From: Amphibalanus amphitrite
Lineage: Eukaryota > Arthropoda > Thecostraca > Balanomorpha > Balanidae
Direction of reading: 5' to 3'
DNA: 64,000 bases
Assembly: GCF_019059575.1 (NCBI RefSeq)
Contig: NW_024881674.1
Span: 820,592 to 884,591, forward strand
In this document: piece by piece, positions 32,701-42,519 of the stretch
Layout of the letters: the number at the start of each line of letters is the position of its first letter
Position numbering within the stretch: the first letter of the stretch is position 1
Notes under the pieces: generated by a model
Told to the model about the DNA's origin: nothing
Seen by the model: the letters and a program-made list of their open reading frames with translations, nothing else
The model's database searches: none
Program-made: the position numbers and the translations under genes

Positions 32701-35700
32701 AAGTAACAGGAACTTGCCTACCGTTTCGAAAACGGAGACTTGTGAATTCGTTTGGGCTCCAGCTACTGCTTGATGTATCAGCTAATCAAATGCCCCTGCA
32801 TTGTATATGTCATTAAGATTTATATGGTGCAACACTGCTTTGAGCGTTATTATTATCGGGATCTCATCAACTGAACAACAGCATCTCATAAATATGTGCG
32901 TTATTTTTTGCAAGTTTTACAGATTACTGGCTCAGTTGTCATTCCATGCATCACGATAAATGTAAACAAGTGCTGCAAACGAGCAACCGATACATCGGTT
33001 TGTCGTTTGTTCGTTTGTTCATGTCGCGTAACATCCTTACAGCGCTGTCTTGTTTATATAATGTTTATTACACTGTTCATATTACATAGTCATATTACAA
33101 TGCTCCTTGACAGTCTGTAGGTTTACCTGCGTGTTAGTATGTATTCACTCTATTAACCCGCGCCCCGTAGGGCTACCGGCGGACCCCACCACCCGTAGGG
33201 GGGGGGGGGGGGGGCCGTTTCGGCCCCCCCCTAAGATCTCGGACATTTACCGGCCGATTTTCAAAATTAAAACGGCGATCGATAGCCCCACCAGGGAACT
33301 ACCTTGTGACCAAATTTCATTGACCTAGGTCAAACCGATGACGTCACAGGTCAGGTCAAAGGTCAGATTTTCACCGTTCACAGGCATTTCAAGAAATGTG
33401 TTGTGAAATCGAGTAAATTGGGAAGTTATTGAAAACCATCGATGGCACATTGTTCGTCAAACATATACTCTGCTATCTGAGGTCACTGATACCAGGTCAG
33501 GTCACAGCGAGGTCAGGTCACCGGGGGTCACAATATGAAAGTGTCGTGTGATACATGTTTTATGGTCCATTTTACATGACAAATGCGATTATGTGGGTCA
33601 GACAGCCTTTGGAGCCAGCTAAGGTCACATTTTGGTCAAGGTCAAGTCAAGGTCAGGTCAACTTAGGTCAAATTTCAAATTTGATGTTTTTGCATAAAAT
33701 GGGTATCCATTCGATGCAGCTCGTCACGGGGAGTCCAATGGTGGTCTTTGTTTTGCTCTACTTGGTCTAGAATTGCCAAAAATTGAGTTTGAAAATTTGA
33801 CGTCATCATTTTTGCACAGTGTTTTCGCTATAACTTGGCCAAAAATCGAGATATCGATCTGAAATTTGGATGTAGATAGATGACGGTAGGTTCTATCACA
33901 TATATTCCGTTTTTTTCGAAACTCAAAAAAACTATCTGGATTTTTTGGCTAATATATCCAAAAAATTGCATTTTTGATTTTTGGGGGTTAAAACTCGAAA
34001 ATTTCAAAAATCCGAGATAGCAGTTTTGTAGCCTTGTCAATTCTACACCTTTTATGTCTAGATCATTTGTCTGTATCTTCGAAGCTGTAGGCCTGACAGC
34101 TCTTCTCGCGAAGGTCTTTTTCGGTCGAAAATGGCAGAACATGACGTCATTCTGACGTCATTTGTGGCCAACTTATCATAGCCTCTGGAAAAATGTTTGG
34201 TCACAATGTGTAAAATTGATGCCCGGAGGGGTCCTGAAAGTTTGGTGGCGATATCTCCAGCCGTTTAGGAGATATCGAGGGACAGGGGGGCCGTTTCGCC
34301 CCCCCCCCCCTACGGGGCGCGGGTTTAAGCGTGCTGCAGTGTTCAGACCACTTGTTCAGACCGCGGTGGTCCCGCTCCGCAGGTAAATACTCGATCGGCC
34401 GTCTGCGTCCCCACTTTATCGCCGTGTGCAGGCCGGACGTGCTGGAGAACGGCAGCTGCACCGATCACACTTACATCACGAACTTCAAATGTCTGGGCCC
34501 AGACGAAAAGGCCATCAGGGAGGCGAGGTACGGACGGGGTATGGAGGGGGAGGGTGAGGGATGGAGGACGGAGGTCATCAAGGAGGGAGTAGATCGGAGA
34601 AGGATGGAGCTAGGCAAGAGCTATAGTGCATTGTTAATGGTGTCAAGTGCTTTTGCGAGGAACATAGCGACTAGCGAGTATAGATATGTGAAGAATCGTT
34701 GACCTTTTACTCGAAGAAATTAAATAAAGGCCAAAAATTATATTTCATACGGTGAGCTTTTGGCTACAAGATTTTATCAAACCAACAAAATGTCGCGCCA
34801 CAAAATTTATGCTGACATGATGCACGATACAAAATTCATGTTGACTTGAATTTTATATCGTGCCATTTTGTTGGTTTGACAAAAGCTTGTAAGTTGTAGC
34901 CGAAAGTTCACCGTCTCTAATATAACTTTTGACCTTGATCTTATTCGTTCGAGGAAAACGTCAATGATTCTTCATATAGCAGATGTGAAATGTTAATGAA
35001 TTTGGGGGAGATGAACTGCTTCTTCTCGTGAAAAGTAAAAAATAACAATATTTGATTTCTGTTCCCCGCCTTTTACGCTAACTTGCATGGTTTGCGGGCA
35101 CGTCTTGATGTATGACGTATGACGTACCTATGAGGCATGACACATACATGGTTGACGTGCGCCAGGCTGTATTATGACACTGTGACGGTCTATTGTATAT
35201 GACGATAAATATCCTAGTTTAATTGTCTATTTTGCTGTTTTGTTGTTCCCCATAGCATCCTTATATTCATTTCTGACCTTGGTTGCGCTGTCTTTGTGTT
35301 TCAGGCTATCGTTCCCGTCCGGCCACGCCTCGTTCTCCTTCTACACGATGGTGTACCTGGCGGTAAGTGGTCACAACATCTCCACGACACACGACCAAAC
35401 GCCAACCATTCACACGAGCTGACACCGACTGGCGCCTGTTCTACACATGTCCTGACACATTAAGTTCTGTTGAAGGTTTCTGCTATCCCGCTCACCATTC
35501 GTTACACCGTGACCGTCATGCCGTACCATTACCATCTGTAACACCATGACCGTCACGGTCATAGTCAGTGTCAGGAGCCATGATCTGGTGCAGAATATGC
35601 AAGCGATCTGTTACCGTTACCTTGCACAACCGTCTGACTTTGATCTCTTCCCTCTCAGAAAAAAACATGCACTTCCGTCCCGTCCCTTCCGCTTACCAGT

Positions 35701-37022
35701 TTTTACTTGCAAAAGCAATGATCCCTCGCTCCCCCTTCCGCTTCTAGTTGCACCTGTAGGGTCATCTGACTCCGCGCTCCACTTCCCTTTCTAGATGTAC
35801 CTGCAGCGTGCGTGGTCGTCTGACTAACCGCTCCCCTCCCCTCTTAGCTATGCGAATAGGATCATCTGACCCACCCCCACCACTCTCAGCTGTACCTTCA
35901 AGATCACCTGAGCCCCTCCCCCTCAGCTGTACCTAGAACACCATCTGACCACTCCATCTCTCAGCTGTGCCTGTATAGTAATCTGACCGCGTCTCTCCTT
36001 CCCTCTCCAGCTATACCTGCAGGCGCGGCTGACGTGGCGCGCCACCAAGCTGTTGCGGCCGTTCCTGCAGTTCGTCTGCCTGATGCTGTGCTGGTACACG
36101 GCTCTCAGCCGCGTCTCCGACTACAAGCACCACCCGACTGACGTGCTGGCCGGAGCCGTGCTCGGCGCCATCGTGGCAGTGCTCGTGGTACGTCCCCGCG
36201 GCCGTGCTCGGACTAGCCGCAGAGCCGTGTTTGGTAGTGGCGAGAGGGAGCGAGCAAGGGCTGGTGCGGGAGAGGAAAATATTGTTTCTTATACCTATTA
36301 GGACCTGAACTGGCGACAGTTCTCCGGCCAAAATGCTTTGTCATTGTCACAGGCTTAATGTTGTTGGGCTTGCTTTATTGGTTTTGTAGCTTCTTACGAT
36401 GCTGATGCCCTTTTAGTCACTTTGTTCCAGACGTTTAATCATAACGGGTCTTTGGATAAGCGTAATTCTCTCTTTTCTTACAGGACGGGTGGGTCCAGAG
36501 CCCTCACTTGTGGGCATGTGGCGCCCCTCGGTGACTCTCTTTGGAACCAGCACTTTGTTAGTCGGGCAGCTTGGCAAACAATCTTCCCCGGACCTTGCTG
36601 ACTCGTTTTCATTTGAATTTGGGGCGTCCGTACATAATGGTCTTTGCGCTACATAGTTTTAGAGTGGAAATTCTGAGCGATTTGGTTCCAGCTATTGATT
36701 TTACATTAATTGACGTTTATAGCCATGTGGCATGATGATTATATATGATAAAACTGCAAAGGGACCCGGTAAACTAGGTTGCGGTCCTGCTGCCTGTATG
36801 TATTCTTCCACTTCCTGGCATCACGACCAGTTGTCACCACATCCCCGTCCGTCCGTCTGACTTGTCCCCGTGAGTCGTCCAGTGGCCGTCTGACCGGCCC
36901 GCTGCCGTCCACAGGCTGTATTCGTCTCTGGCATGTTCAAGAGGCGGTGCGCCGCTGCCGACATCGCGCCCGTCTCCAGACAAAACACCGTCAACAACTC
37001 TGAGCCGCTGCAGCCGGTCTAG
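20746..37022 (+). CDS. Lipid phosphate phosphatase (PLPP/wunen family), complete with three alternative exon 2 copies
   Basis: Integral-membrane enzyme that dephosphorylates lysophosphatidate, phosphatidate and related lipid phosphates at the plasma-membrane outer face or lumen. Exons: 20,746-20,809; one of 22,051-22,202 / 23,401-23,552 / 27,496-27,647; 31,840-31,996; 34,383-34,527; 35,305-35,362; 36,011-36,187; 36,915-37,022. Any single exon 2 choice gives exactly 287 codons (286 aa), matching the usual family length of about 285. All three phosphatase motifs are present: KYSIGRLRP across the exon 3/4 junction, PSGH in exon 5, and [16 protein letters not shown] in exon 6. Six membrane spans are expected. 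The ATG at 20,746 follows a possible acceptor (ttcccag at 20,690-20,696), so a 5' UTR exon may lie upstream. Introns carry MITEs and long hairpins; exon 6 is preceded by an array of decoy acceptors. Family is certain; which vertebrate paralogue is closest is not. Confidence 0.95.
22051..22202 (+). CDS. PLPP exon 2, version A
   Basis: 152 nt between ttcgcag and gtaagt, entered in phase 1 and left in phase 0, like versions B and C. It encodes [10 protein letters not shown], then [10 protein letters not shown], then a hydrophobic tail ending ILPITL. It covers the end of membrane span 1, the first extramembrane loop with the family's CxDxSIRYPY motif, and the start of span 2. It differs most from the others: a polar, proline-rich segment ([11 protein letters not shown]) replaces the hydrophobic end of span 1, and a one-codon shift around the Cys is compensated later so that length is kept. 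Confidence 0.9.
23401..23552 (+). CDS. PLPP exon 2, version B
   Basis: 152 nt between tatttcag and gtgagt, phase 1 to phase 0. It encodes [20 protein letters not shown], then [14 protein letters not shown] and a hydrophobic tail ending [23 protein letters not shown] is the canonical exon 2 sequence of the family. The intron following it is 3.9 kb long. Confidence 0.95.
24056..24180. repeat. Short minisatellite TTCCGCTGTCCTTGA
   Basis: Five to seven imperfect copies of a unit of about 15-16 bp (GATTTCCGCTGTCCTT) lie in the PLPP intron between exon versions B and C. Confidence 0.7.
26318..26470. repeat. Long stable hairpin in the PLPP intron
   Basis: The arm beginning CGCCCAAAGTCAGGGCCCCG and ending AGGTAGCCGAGTC (26,318-26,358) is matched by its reverse complement at 26,428-26,468 with one mismatch over about 41 bp; the loop is about 68 nt and GC-rich. 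It lies between alternative exons 2B and 2C. It could be a small MITE, a structured intronic element or a small-RNA precursor; the sequence does not decide. Confidence 0.85.
27496..27647 (+). CDS. PLPP exon 2, version C
   Basis: 152 nt between cattgcag and gtaagt, phase 1 to phase 0. It encodes [20 protein letters not shown], then [14 protein letters not shown] and a hydrophobic tail ending VTLTVIM. It is very similar to version B in the PFERGF(F/Y)CD(D/N)ESIR core but distinct in the loop after it (PLKPDTITN against PYHHGTISS). Confidence 0.95.
29617..30046. mobile_element. Non-autonomous hAT element (MITE) with intact 8-bp TSD
   Basis: The left end TAGAGTTGCAATGTTTCCC and the right end GGGAAACTTTGCAACTCTA are terminal inverted repeats with one mismatch. 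They are flanked by a perfect 8-bp direct repeat, CCGTGTTG (29,609-29,616 and 30,047-30,054). An 8-bp duplication with TAG.GTTGCAA ends is the hAT hallmark. The 430-bp body has no transposase and repeats the word ACCGGCATGC five or more times, some copies palindromic. It lies in the PLPP intron between exons 2C and 3. Confidence 0.88.
32414..32489. promoter_or_regulatory. Cluster of three CRE-type TGACGTCA octamers
   Basis: Perfect TGACGTCA palindromes lie at 32,414, 32,463 and 32,482 within the PLPP intron after exon 3. This octamer is the consensus CREB/ATF site. Clustering suggests an intronic regulatory patch or a repeat that carries the motif; binding is inference only. Confidence 0.35.
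33153..34328. mobile_element. TTAA-flanked non-autonomous element (piggyBac-like MITE)
   Basis: It begins TTAACCCGCGCCCCGTAGGG and ends TACGGGGCGCGGGTTTAA, inverted termini with one extra base, each followed inward by a poly-G/C tract and CCGTTTCGGCCCCCC-type sequence. The body is non-coding and rich in AGGTCA/TGACC half-sites, like the element at 18,370-20,201, so the two appear to be related families. Its right end lies 54 bp before PLPP exon 4. Confidence 0.72.
34675..34990. repeat. Imperfect foldback in the PLPP intron
   Basis: Left-arm landmarks TGAAGAATCGTTGACC, ACGGTGAGCTTTTGGCTACAA and CAAACCAACAAAATG reappear in reverse complement and in mirrored order (CATTTTGTTGGTTTG, TTGTAGCCGAAAGTTCACCGT, TCAATGATTCTTCATAT). 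Arms are roughly 110-150 bp with the centre near 34,831. It lies between PLPP exons 4 and 5 and has no ORF. Confidence 0.8.
35650..36034 (+). repeat. Minisatellite built from the 3' splice site of PLPP exon 6
   Basis: Upstream of the true acceptor (exon start 36,011) the unit [pyrimidine tract - (C/T)AG - CTGTACCTG... - TCATCTGACC] is repeated with 37-53 bp spacing. Decoy acceptor-like junctions fall before 35,748, 35,795, 35,848, 35,890, 35,927 and 35,965, with fainter ones near 35,659 and 35,699. Each decoy is followed by a relative of the real exon start CTATACCTGCAG and of the word GGCTGACG. The repeat unit therefore spans the intron-exon border. Confidence 0.8.
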
Positions 37023-40000
37023 GGGGCGCCAGACGGGCCCTGCCGTGTCCGCAGGCTGTCCCCGCCTGTCTTTGGTAGTGTTCGCTGGTTGACGGCGATT
37101 TCATTGTCTGGCTAGCGGACGCCAGGTCCTTGCCGATGGGCCGCGGTTGTTGAACAGTGTTTTGTCGAACAGTGTTTTTGGCAGGAGTTCGGTCTCCAAG
37201 AAGCGGTGTGCGAGGAGGCGAAAGGTCGTGGAGCCTGGCACCACATTGTGTATTACAGTGATGTGCAGAGAGAGGTACAGCAATATTCGGCTCAACTTGC
37301 TAACGACAACATTACTCCATTCTCCGACGAAGAAGCTAAATTCCTGCCTCAACGGAGCTTCAACGGTTGAAATTGAATCATATGTTAAAGATGCGAAATT
37401 AAAGGCTTTCTGCAGTTATCGTCACTACTAAGAACGTGTCAGCTGCGAAATTGCAAGCATTTCTTGGCTTACTTGTCGTTCGGTGTGTGGAGGTGCGGCA
37501 AACTGTTCAATTATAGCTATTGAATGCAAAAATGTACACTTTCGCATGAAGTTGTTACGGATTCGTCCGCATGGGTCGTCTAAAAGGCTTATGTGTTTGG
37601 CCTTTGCACGTCAAGTGTATGACCATTTGCACGTAGTTAGTGGAAGAAACACCGGTCGATACCAGAGGTGCAGGCCTGGGCTTGGTAGGATGGATTCAAC
37701 GAACAGCTTACACTGTACTAAGCTTCCGTTCGGTGCTTGGTTTCAACCATTTGTAACTTGTAAGTGTACGTGTAACTTGTAATGTCACTTGACAGACTAC
37801 CTGATCAGTGATAGTGTTCTGATATGGTTTGTTAGCGTCGTTGTTTACTAATCATCTCACAGTAGTTTGTCCTTTGTGACTGTGCGTGTTATAAACATAA
37901 CAAGGATCAGGTCCCATAGCAGTAGAACAGCTGTATGGAGATGTAGCATGTTGACAGCGAGCTTATATTCGCTATATCGTGTTCGTCTGCCACTCAGGAC
38001 TTTGCGTTGATTTCGTTCAGCAGTGTCAGCTCCTTTCGTGACTGCCACTTCCATTCTCCGAGTAGCTTTTCTATTCCCTATCGATGATCATGTACTGGAT
38101 GATTCATAAGTATTTCCAATTTTGACACAATGTATTGGTGTTAATTCATATGGTTAGTGCAGCTAAGTTTTCACGGAAGCGACCGTATTTTTCGTTTTAT
38201 TTCGGCGATTTGATTCGCAGTCTGTGAGCTTGGTTGTGGGAGCGTCAGAGAAAGCGACGTTTGCTATGTGAACCTAAACATGTTTGATCGTAATAAGCGT
38301 AGTGCCTTTTATGCCGTAAGATTGTTATCGTTAGTAAACTGATGAATGCGAGCAAGTTTTTGGGGTTCGAGTATTTATGGAGACCAAGCTGGCTCTTTTC
38401 AGAAAAAAAAGAAGAGTTGTGTCATTTGATATCGGAGGCAAATAACAGAAGATGAGATGAGCATGTTAAAATATGAATTTTGCCTCATGATGTGGTGGCC
38501 TGACTATGATGTGATAATTTCGGCCTTTTGGAGAAGGGATGTTGAAGGTGTTTTGTGATGGCTCTGATAAGAGCTTGGTCAATTGTCATGGTGCCCGCTT
38601 GTGAGCCGGAGTTGGCTGATTTACGTTTCTGGCAAATATCGTTTTTTGAATAAGGTTCCGTGGTGCCGAGGAGCCATGCTTTGAAACTGATTAGGGTGAA
38701 GGATAGCTTACCTTGGTCGCGCTGGATGAATGAAGCAGCATTTTTTATTTTGCCTATGTAGAGGGTGACCTTGAGCGGTGTCATTGGTTTTGTGTTTGCA
38801 AGTAAACATTTATTGTTTGCGGCTTTTGACGTTACCAAATACAAAATGCATATGTTTTCTCAACAACCAATTTGTGTTTCACTTTTCAAATATTTGGTTT
38901 CTGCCTGTTTGGCGTTTCGAGAGTTGCCCTTTGTTGTTTTTGACTGCTCCGCAGCGTGCATGCGTGGTTTTGAAACCGAAGGTGCGACTCGCGAGCATCA
39001 TTCGAGCAGAGGGACAGCCTAATTCAGTGGCCATCGCATTCGGACGAGCACGGAGCATTCACCACCTCTGGGTAGCCATAATTCCTCTTTAGGGGAGTGA
39101 CAAATACGCAAACCTCAGTGACTCCTCAAATGTTGATACAGATTCTAGTTCAACCTTCGCTATCGGTCTACGGCATCGAGTTTTAGAACGTGGGGTCAGA
39201 ACGATCAGCTTGAACTGGCTTCGTATGGAGGCGTGGAGGCATACAAGGCCCATTCAGGTCGTGATCATGTGGTGATCATCATCATACTTATCCATACTGA
39301 GGCGAGCACTGAAGTAGGGAGGTACTGCTGGTGCTGCAGCGTCGATCCCCCTCCCGGCTCCCGCTACTTTGTCGTAATCCGAGCTCGCTAAAAAGATGTG
39401 TTGATTGATCACTACCATTCGTACGCCCAGCCTTCACGCTAATTACGATCATCCGTGGCGTGCGTCTGTGTTGTAATATGAAAATGGTAGCCGGTAGGCG
39501 AAGTGCTTCTTCCGCTGAGGTTTCGCTGGCGATTTTGAGTCATCCGTGATTCCCCGCCCGTCCAGATGACGTCACCAATTCTGTGGAACCATTGTATTGT
39601 TAGATGCCGATAATTTCCTAATCCTTGATAGTGTGTTGAGCGACGTCGAGCGGCGCGGAGGCGAGTGGGTGTGTTGGTCATTCAATTAAAATGAAGAAAA
39701 ACGAGTGATTATTAGAGCGCTCACGTGTGTCAAGGCTGTTTTTAAGAACTGAAGGCCTGACATATTAATAATCAACGAACACTTGGCGTTTTTCTAGTGG
39801 AATAAGTTGTTGGCTGACTTCTTGGGGTGAAGCCCGACTTCAAGTAAGTTACAGCAGGTGACTGTATTAAATGATATTTTTGCATCGCTGGGACGGTGGA
39901 GGAAGAACTCTTTGTTCGAATTTGATATATATTTTCGAAGATCTCAGATATTCTCACTGACAGATAAGTTCTTACTTGTAAGTTGTCTTTGTCAGTCTAA

Positions 40001-40029
40001 GATCAGCTGCACAAGAAGAGAACATCAAC
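37023..40029. other. Intergenic: PLPP 3' region and dynamin upstream region
   Basis: I see no supportable exon. Just before the dynamin start, TTGTCTTTGTCAG (ending at 39,991) looks like a 3' splice site, so a 5' UTR intron may end here. One TGACGTCA lies at 39,567. Confidence 0.5.
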
Positions 40030-42519
40030 ATGGCTGGAAATAGTGGAATGGAAAGCCTGATTGGCATTGTAAATCAGCTACAAGATGCATTCTCTCAAAT
40101 GGGTGTTAGTATGCAGCTGGATTTGCCACAAATAGCAGTAGTTGGTGGCCAAAGTGCAGGAAAGTCATCTGTGCTGGAGAACTTTGTTGGTCAAGATTTT
40201 CTCCCTCGTGGCTCAGGCATTGTGACAAGGCGACCCCTGGTGCTCCAGCTCATCAACCACCCTGTTGAGTACGGAGAGTTCTTGCATCTCAAAGGCCAGC
40301 AGTTCCCAAATTTTGATGATATCAGAAGGGAGATAGAGGCCGAGACAGACCGAGTCACTGGCAGCAACAAGGGAATCAGTAGTGTCCCTATCAATCTGAG
40401 AGTGTTCTCGCCTCATGTCCTAAACTTGACATTGATAGATCTGCCAGGCATGACCAGAGTGCCCGTGGGTGACCAGCCAAAAGACATTGAGGAGCAAATC
40501 AGGAACATGATCATGCAGTTCATCACAAAGCCCAACTGCCTTGTGCTTGCTGTCACTCCAGCCAACCAGGATCTTGCAATCAGTGATGCCCTGAAGCTGG
40601 CACGTGAGGTGGACCCAGATGGAATGCGAACCATTGGTGTCATAACCAAACTTGACCTGATGGATGATGGAACTGATGCCAAGGATATTCTGGAGAACCG
40701 GACTCTCCCACTGAGGCGAGGGTATGTTGGTGTGGTAAACCGCAGCCAGAGAGACATTGAAGGTCGTAAGGACATCAAGGCAGCCATTGCAGCAGAGAGA
40801 AAGTTCTTCTTGAGCCACCCAGCCTACAGATCAATGGCAGATCGTATGGGCACTCCCTATTTGCAGAGAGTGCTGAACCAGCAGCTGTCAAACCACATCA
40901 GAGAGACGCTGCCATCCCTCAGGGACAAGCTGCAGAAGCAGCTCCTGAGCATGGAGAAGGAAGTGGAGGAGTACAAGCACTTCCGACCGGACGATCCCAG
41001 CATCAAGACGAAGGCGATGCTGCAGATGATCCAGCAGCTGCAGGCGGACTTTGACCGCTCCATCGAAGGCTCCGGAAAAGGCGACGGTCGCATCAACACG
41101 GCTGAGCTGTCGGGCGGCGCCAAGATCAACCGGCTCTTCCACGAGCGTTTCCCGTTCGAGATCGTGAAGATGGAGTTCGACGAGAAAGAGCTGCGCAAGG
41201 AGATCGCTTTCGCGATCCAGAACATCCACGGCATCCGCGTCGGTCTCTTCACGCCCGACATGGCCTTCGACGCCATCGTCAAGAAGCAGATCGAGCGGCT
41301 GAAGGAGCCCAGCCTCAAGTGCGTCGATCTGGTGGTGCAGGAGCTCACGAACGTGGTGCGCTCGTGCACAGACAAGATGGCGCGCTACCCGCGCCTGCGC
41401 GATGAGGCCGAGCGCATCATCTGCACCTTTATTCGCGAGCGAGAGTCTGAGCTGAAGCGGCAGCTCATCCTGCTCATAGACTGTGAGCTTGCCTACATGA
41501 ACACCAACCACGAGGACTTCATCGGTTTCGCCAACGCCCAGTCTCAGACGGAGAATGCCAACAAGACCGGCCGCAAGCTGGGCAACCAGGTGATCCGCAA
41601 AGGCTGGCTGTGCATCAGTAACCTGGGCATCATGCGCGGCGGCTCGCGCGACTACTGGTTCGTGCTGACGTCTGAGAGCCTCAGCTGGTTCAAGGACGAG
41701 GAGGAGCGTGACAAAAAGTACATGTTGCCGCTGGACAACCTGAAGCTGCGTGATGTCGAGGGTGGGTTCATGTCGCGCCGCTCAGCGTTCGCTCTCTTCT
41801 CGCCCGACGGCCGCAACGTCTACAAGGACCACAAGCAGCTGGAGCTGAGCACGGAGACCTCCGAGGAGCTGGACTCGTGGAAGGCGTCGTTCCTGCGCGC
41901 CGGCGTCTACCCAGAGAAGGCGTCGGCAGCCAACGGCGAGTCCAGCGGCAGCGATGACCAGGCCACCTCGCTCGACCCGGCACTTGAGCGACAAGTGGAG
42001 ACGATCCGTAACCTGGTCGATAGTTACATGCGTATCGTCACCAAGACGACCCGCGACCTGGTGCCCAAGACCATCATGCACATGATGATCAACCAGTGCA
42101 AGACGTTCATCATGGGCGAGCTGCTGGCGCACCTGTACGCCAGCGGCGACCAGGCCAGCATGATGGAGGAGTCGGCGGAGGAGGCCGCCAAGCGGGAGGA
42201 GATGCTGCGCATGTACCACGCCTGCAAGGAGGCGCTGCGCATCATCAGCAACGCGCAGCTGGCGTGCTCTGCGGCGCCCGCCTCCGCCGCCGTCAACATC
42301 GACTGGGCCAATTCGACCAGCAGCAGCGGCAGCGGTGGAGGTGGTGTCGGGTCGGCCACGCGGCGCGCGCCACCACCCACGGCCGCGCGGCCGGCCCCGG
42401 TGACCGGGCGGCCGGCGCCGGCCATCCCGTCTCGACCCGGCGGCCGCCAGGGCCTGCCGCCGCCGCTGCAGCCCACCCGCGTCGGAGGACCGCCGCCCAT
42501 CCCGGGCCGGCCACGCTAG
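40030..42519 (+). CDS. Dynamin (shibire type), complete single-exon ORF
   Basis: Large GTPase that drives membrane fission in clathrin-mediated endocytosis. 829 aa, with the classical dynamin order: GTPase domain (about 1-300) with P-loop GGQSAGKSS at 39-47, Thr66 in GIVTRRP, DLPG at 137-140 and TKLD at 206-209; middle/stalk region; PH domain (about 520-630, [10 protein letters not shown] to [10 protein letters not shown]); GTPase effector domain (about 655-745); then a short proline-rich tail ([19 protein letters not shown]) ending GRPR. All key GTPase residues are intact. The start is supported by the family N terminus ([16 protein letters not shown]). Unusually there is no intron in 2.49 kb, and codon use changes from mixed to strongly GC-ending near residue 305. 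A donor-like CAG|gtaagg lies 39 bp past the stop at 42,559. A recent retrocopy is possible, but the probable 5' UTR acceptor argues for a spliced transcript. Confidence 0.95.
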   Translation: MAGNSGMESLIGIVNQLQDAFSQMGVSMQLDLPQIAVVGGQSAGKSSVLENFVGQDFLPRGSGIVTRRPLVLQLINHPVEYGEFLHLKGQQFPNFDDIRREIEAETDRVTGSNKGISSVPINLRVFSPHVLNLTLIDLPGMTRVPVGDQPKDIEEQIRNMIMQFITKPNCLVLAVTPANQDLAISDALKLAREVDPDGMRTIGVITKLDLMDDGTDAKDILENRTLPLRRGYVGVVNRSQRDIEGRKDIKAAIAAERKFFLSHPAYRSMADRMGTPYLQRVLNQQLSNHIRETLPSLRDKLQKQLLSMEKEVEEYKHFRPDDPSIKTKAMLQMIQQLQADFDRSIEGSGKGDGRINTAELSGGAKINRLFHERFPFEIVKMEFDEKELRKEIAFAIQNIHGIRVGLFTPDMAFDAIVKKQIERLKEPSLKCVDLVVQELTNVVRSCTDKMARYPRLRDEAERIICTFIRERESELKRQLILLIDCELAYMNTNHEDFIGFANAQSQTENANKTGRKLGNQVIRKGWLCISNLGIMRGGSRDYWFVLTSESLSWFKDEEERDKKYMLPLDNLKLRDVEGGFMSRRSAFALFSPDGRNVYKDHKQLELSTETSEELDSWKASFLRAGVYPEKASAANGESSGSDDQATSLDPALERQVETIRNLVDSYMRIVTKTTRDLVPKTIMHMMINQCKTFIMGELLAHLYASGDQASMMEESAEEAAKREEMLRMYHACKEALRIISNAQLACSAAPASAAVNIDWANSTSSSGSGGGGVGSATRRAPPPTAARPAPVTGRPAPAIPSRPGGRQGLPPPLQPTRVGGPPPIPGRPR

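Noticed and set aside
35240-35362. 60-codon ORF read as a separate small protein
   Set aside because: Its end is PLPP exon 5 (PSGH motif) read through the acceptor from intron sequence.
40191-42514. Several antisense ORFs of 70-207 codons inside dynamin
   Set aside because: Shadows of the strongly coded, GC-rich plus-strand dynamin frame.
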